Assembly: GCA_016218725.1 (NCBI GenBank)
Contig: JACRDB010000002.1
Coordinates: 1 to 33,972, forward strand
Direction of reading: 5' to 3'
Origin: Deltaproteobacteria bacterium
GTDB lineage: Bacteria > Myxococcota_A > Polyangia > Polyangiales > Ga0077539
DNA length: 33,972 nt
Each line of letters begins with the position of its first letter. The stretch's first letter is position 1. A model generated the notes under the pieces. That model saw only the letters and a list, made by a program, of their open reading frames with translations, was not told the DNA's origin and did not search any database. The translations under genes were made by a program, and so were the position numbers. Below are positions 30,959 through 33,972 of the stretch, piece by piece.

Positions 30959-32425
30959 ATGGACTCCCAGGCCCCGCCACCCCCGTCCTCCCTGGGCGGC
31001 TACCTCCAGCTCCTGTTCGGGCTTCGCCACCCGGTCACCCGCAGGGTCTACCTCGCCGCCGGGGTCGGGCTCTTCGCGCTGAAATGGGTGTGCGACTCGG
31101 TGATCACCTATGCCTTCCTGCGCCGGGTGTTCAACCCGCTGGCGTACGCCGTCCCGCTCATCACCGTGCGAGAACAGCTCCTCGGGGTCACGCACCAGAC
31201 CCCCGTGCCCACGGCCTTCCATGTGCTCGGCGCGGCCGCGGCGCTGCCGTTCCTGTGGGTGGGCCTCACCATGAGCGTGCGCCGCGCCGCCAACGCGGGG
31301 CTCTCCCCGTGGGTCGGCACGCTCTTCCTGGTGCCCGTGGTGAACCTCCTCACCATGCTGGTCCTCACGGTGGTGCCCACCTCCAAGGCCCCCACCGCCT
31401 GGGTGGCGCCGCAGCAGATCTACCGCCCGAGCCCCGCGGCCGGACCCAGGCCCGCCCTCGACGCCTCCATGCGCGCCTCCGTCCGGGGCGTCCTGGGCGG
31501 CGTCGCCGTGGGCCTCGCCATGACCGCCCTCGGGGTCTACGGCCTGCGCACCTACGGGGTGGCCCTGTTCTTCCTCACCCCGTTCGCCCTCGGGGCCGTG
31601 AGCGCCATGCTCACCAACCTGCGTGAGCTCCGCCCCCTCGGGCACACGCTCCTCACCGCGCTGGTCACCGTGGCCCTCACCGGCGTGGCCATGCTGCTCT
31701 TCGCCCTCGAGGGCGTGCTCTGCCTCGCCATGGCCCTGCCCATCGCCGCCGTGGTCGCCGTCGCCGGCGCCGCCATCACCTGGGTCATCCTGAGCCTCGG
31801 ACGCAAGAACACCGGCCCCGTCGTGGCCTGCTTCGTCTTCGGCCTCCCGGGCTTCGCGGGCCTTGAGGCGAAGCTCACGCAGCCCACCCTCCGCGAGGTG
31901 AGCACCACCGTGGACATCGACGCACCCCCCGAGGTGGTGTGGGACCATGTGGTAGGCTTCACCGAGCTGCCTCCGCCGCCGGAGTGGTTCTTCCGCCTCG
32001 GGGTCTCGTACCCGCAGCGGGCGCGGATCCAGGGCGAGGGCGTGGGCGCCGTGCGGCGCTGTGAGTTCTCCACGGGGCCCTTCATCGAGCCCATCACGCG
32101 CTGGGAGGAGCCCCGGAGGCTGTCCTTCAACGTGACGTCGCAGCCGCCGTCGATGACGGAGCTGTCGCCGTACCGTCACGTGAACGCGCCGCACCTGGAG
32201 GGGTACATGGTCTCGCGCCGCGGGGAGTTCCGGCTGACGCGCCTGCCGGGGGGGCGCACGCACCTGGAGGGCAGCACCTGGTACACCTTGGCCATCGCCC
32301 CGGAGGGCTACTGGGTGGTGCCCGCGGAGGTGCTCTTGCACGCCATCCACGGGAGGGTCCTGCGGCACGTGAGGCACCTCTCGGAGACCGACCCGAGGAA
32401 CATCGCCGTGGCGCGCGCGGAGTGA
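30959..32425 (+). CDS. Polytopic membrane protein: DUF805-like N-terminus, SRPBCC C-terminus
   Basis: This 488-residue protein has an N-terminal part with about three membrane helices resembling DUF805 (GYLQLLFGLRHPVTRRVYLA, WVGLTMSVRRAANAGLSPWV, LVPVVNLLTMLVLTVVP). A linker and a second group of about four to five helices span residues 175-300. The C-terminal 170 residues look like an SRPBCC/START-type ligand-binding domain (TTVDIDAPPEVVWDHVVGFT, GPFIEPITRWEEPRRLSFNV, GRTHLEGSTWYTLAI, IHGRVLRHVRHLS). Such domains bind lipids or hydrophobic molecules. ATG 30959 with GGAG 8 bases upstream is preferred to GTG 30950. Its stop is 2 bases from the next ATG, so it is coupled to the NMNAT-NADK gene. 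Confidence 0.8.
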   Translation: MDSQAPPPPSSLGGYLQLLFGLRHPVTRRVYLAAGVGLFALKWVCDSVITYAFLRRVFNPLAYAVPLITVREQLLGVTHQTPVPTAFHVLGAAAALPFLWVGLTMSVRRAANAGLSPWVGTLFLVPVVNLLTMLVLTVVPTSKAPTAWVAPQQIYRPSPAAGPRPALDASMRASVRGVLGGVAVGLAMTALGVYGLRTYGVALFFLTPFALGAVSAMLTNLRELRPLGHTLLTALVTVALTGVAMLLFALEGVLCLAMALPIAAVVAVAGAAITWVILSLGRKNTGPVVACFVFGLPGFAGLEAKLTQPTLREVSTTVDIDAPPEVVWDHVVGFTELPPPPEWFFRLGVSYPQRARIQGEGVGAVRRCEFSTGPFIEPITRWEEPRRLSFNVTSQPPSMTELSPYRHVNAPHLEGYMVSRRGEFRLTRLPGGRTHLEGSTWYTLAIAPEGYWVVPAEVLLHAIHGRVLRHVRHLSETDPRNIAVARAE

Positions 32426-32427
32426 GC

Positions 32428-33819
32428 ATGCGCGCGATCGCCCTCTTCGGCGGGAGCATGAACCCGCCGGGGCTGCACCACCGGGCCATGGCCGAGGCCC
32501 TGGCCCGGCGCTTCGACGAGGTGCGCGTGGTGCCCTGCGGCCCCAGGCCCGACAAGGCCCGCACGGAGGACGTCTCCCCCGTGCACCGCGCGGCCATGAC
32601 GGACCTGGCCTTCCGGGGGCTCCCGAGGGTCACCGTGGCCCTCGAGGACCTGGAGCGCCCGGAGTTCACCCGGACGCACGCCCTGGAGGCCCTCTACGCG
32701 CGCGAGGGGGAGCTGTGGCATGCCGTCTCCGAGGACAAGGTCCGCGGCGGCCGGGACGGCGCCAGCGAGGTCCAGCGCGCGTGGGAGCGGGGCCCGGAGC
32801 TGTGGCATGCCCTCCGCTGGGCCGTGTGCCACACGCCCGAGGCGCCCCCGGACCCGCGGGACCTGCCGCCCCGGAGCGTGACCATCCCCTGCGAGCGCGT
32901 GGGCACCAGCGCCATGATCCGCGAGAGGGCCTTCCAGGGCGCGAGCCTGGACGCGCTGGTGACGCCGTGCGTGGGGGCCTTCATCGCGCGCCGGGGGCTC
33001 TACCGCGGGGGGGCCCTCCCGCGCGGGCGGAGCGCGCCGCTCGACCGCTCCCGGCCCTGCGTGCTCTTCGATGAACGCAACCCCCGGGCGGTGACCGCGG
33101 CGCGCGCGCTCACGGAGCGCTACCCCTGCGTGGCCTCCCCGGAGGACGACCCGAGCGTGCTGGTGGTCCTCGGGGGCGACGGGACCATGCTCCACGCGAT
33201 CCGCGCGCACTGGCGCCGCAGGGTGCCCTTCTTCGGGGTGAACCTCGGGCACCTCGGGTTCCTGCTCAACGGCCCCGAGGACGTCACCGAGGGGCTGCCC
33301 TCGGAGGCCATCCACCGGGAGCTGCCGCTCCTGCGCGTGGACACCACGGCGCGCGACGGCACCCTCACGTCGCACCTGGCCTTCAACGACGCCTGGGTGG
33401 AGCGCGAGGGCGGGCAGACGGCCTGGGTCGAGGTTCGGGTCAACGGCGCCGTGCGCCTGGCGCGCGCGGTGTGCGACGGGGTGCTCCTGTCCACCGCCGC
33501 GGGGAGCACGTCCTACGCGAGGGCCATGGGCGTGGCGCCGCTGCAGGTGGACACGGCGCTGTTGATCCTGTGCGGCTCCAACGTGATGAGCCCCGAGGGC
33601 TGGCGCCAGGCGCACCTGTCTCTCGACGCGAGGGTGGAGTTCCAGGCCCTGGACCAGGGCAAGCGCCCGCTCCGGGGCTTCGTGGACGGCGCCCCCTGCG
33701 GCCCCGTGGAGCGCATGACCCTGGCGGCCAGCCGGGTGGCGTCGGCGGAGCTGGCCTTTGTCCCCGGGCACGACATCGCCCACAAGCTCACGCGCATCCA
33801 GTTCCCCGCGGTGCCGTGA
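32428..33819 (+). CDS. Fusion of NadD-like adenylyltransferase and NAD kinase
   Basis: This 463-residue protein joins two steps of NAD(P) synthesis. Residues 1-195 are a nucleotidyltransferase of the NMNAT/NadD type: MRAIALFGGSMNPPGLHHRA, EVRVVPCGPRPDKARTEDVS, HRAAMTDLAF and the C-terminal ERVGTSAMIRERAFQG motif (ISSTxxR-like). Residues 210-463 are an NAD kinase: LVVLGGDGTMLHAI (GGDGT at 249-253), FGVNLGHLGFLLNG, LAFNDAWVER and DGVLLSTAAGSTSYARAMG. The adenylyltransferase loop reads GLHH where HxGH is usual, so this half may be altered. ATG 32428 follows GGAG by 5 bases. Free-standing NadD and NADK are usual; NMNAT-NADK fusion is uncommon. Confidence 0.85.
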   Translation: MRAIALFGGSMNPPGLHHRAMAEALARRFDEVRVVPCGPRPDKARTEDVSPVHRAAMTDLAFRGLPRVTVALEDLERPEFTRTHALEALYAREGELWHAVSEDKVRGGRDGASEVQRAWERGPELWHALRWAVCHTPEAPPDPRDLPPRSVTIPCERVGTSAMIRERAFQGASLDALVTPCVGAFIARRGLYRGGALPRGRSAPLDRSRPCVLFDERNPRAVTAARALTERYPCVASPEDDPSVLVVLGGDGTMLHAIRAHWRRRVPFFGVNLGHLGFLLNGPEDVTEGLPSEAIHRELPLLRVDTTARDGTLTSHLAFNDAWVEREGGQTAWVEVRVNGAVRLARAVCDGVLLSTAAGSTSYARAMGVAPLQVDTALLILCGSNVMSPEGWRQAHLSLDARVEFQALDQGKRPLRGFVDGAPCGPVERMTLAASRVASAELAFVPGHDIAHKLTRIQFPAVP

Positions 33820-33824
33820 GAGAG

Positions 33825-33972
33825 TGTCCAGGTGGTTTTTCCGAGGCACTTGCGAAGAGCCGCGAGCTGGACAAGGAATGTCAACGAAGCCGTGCTGGTG
33901 GCACGGCGAGTTGACATGACGCCGGCCAGCGAAGTGGATCTGACGCAAGTGCCCGGAAAAACCACTTGGACA
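33825..33972. mobile_element. MITE-like element with imperfect terminal inverted repeats
   Basis: The left end starts TGTCCAGGTGGTTTTTCCGA and continues GGCACTTGCG (33825-33854). The right end, read on the opposite strand, starts TGTCCAAGTGGTTTTTCCG and continues GGCACTTGCG (33972 to 33944). The two ends therefore match at all but two positions, one of them a 1-base indel. There is no open reading frame of note inside, and a nested hairpin occupies the centre. This is the layout of a non-autonomous miniature element mobilised by a transposase in trans. The right flank is outside the window, so the target duplication cannot be checked. Confidence 0.7.
33879..33916. repeat. Nested inverted repeat inside the MITE-like element
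   Basis: TGTCAAC (33879-33885) pairs with GTTGACA (33910-33916), and inside it GCCGTGC (33889-33895) pairs with GCACGGC (33901-33907) around TGGTG. Together with the terminal repeats, the element could fold end to end as a long hairpin. Confidence 0.8.

Overview
The window is very GC-rich, densely packed bacterial chromosome with strong third-position G/C bias and many GTG and TTG starts. The gene content points to a member of the Myxococcota, probably a Polyangia-type lineage. The clues are lipoproteins with Asp/Ala/Pro linkers followed by Cys-rich or FG-GAP repeats, a zinc-ribbon protein with YGVPP repeats, a conserved LLGYN/HIQTEDSG-type protein and a sigma-54-type promoter. This placement is inference, since no rRNA gene is present. 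No tRNA, rRNA, CRISPR array or phage module was seen. No gene-free stretch exceeds about 240 bases.

Layout from left to right. (1) 1-3670: iterons at the window edge, a Nudix CoA pyrophosphatase (-), then a plus-strand run of a BtuF-like lipoprotein, an aldehyde dehydrogenase and a small lipoprotein. (2) 3678-7844 (-): a myxobacterial conserved protein, then a redox operon of flavin/[2Fe-2S] reductase, MerR regulator and diiron protein. Its upstream region carries a 21-bp near-perfect palindrome. A class-V PLP enzyme reads away from the same site (+). (3) 9727-16300: mostly exported or envelope proteins, namely a YGVPP-repeat protein, a small lipoprotein behind a near-consensus sigma-54 promoter, a VCBS/FG-GAP-like protein and a 1164-residue lipoprotein joining five exact 138-bp Cys-rich repeats to a PQQ-type beta-propeller. 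(4) 16338-18354 (-): a protein resembling eukaryotic major vault protein, behind a small membrane-anchored protein. (5) 18416-21231 (+): bifunctional Rel/SpoT followed by a degenerate PP2C-like protein. (6) 21236-29679 (-): a long same-strand series with several stop/start overlaps: M3 metallopeptidase, tRNA-dihydrouridine synthase, PepQ-like dipeptidase, an unknown protein, a PIN-domain protein, a LysM/M15 peptidase and an FG-GAP lipoprotein. (7) 29886-33819 (+): a bPH-like membrane protein, a short reading frame interrupted by one TGA followed by a bacterial-SECIS-like hairpin (candidate new selenoprotein), a DUF805-like/SRPBCC membrane protein and a NadD-like/NAD kinase fusion. (8) 33825-33972: a 148-bp MITE-like element with imperfect terminal inverted repeats, ending at the window edge.

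The strongest leads are the TGA-interrupted gene at 30538-30918, the vault-like protein at 16338-17927, the NMNAT-NADK fusion, the redox operon with its operator-like palindrome, and the sigma-54 promoter with upstream dyads.
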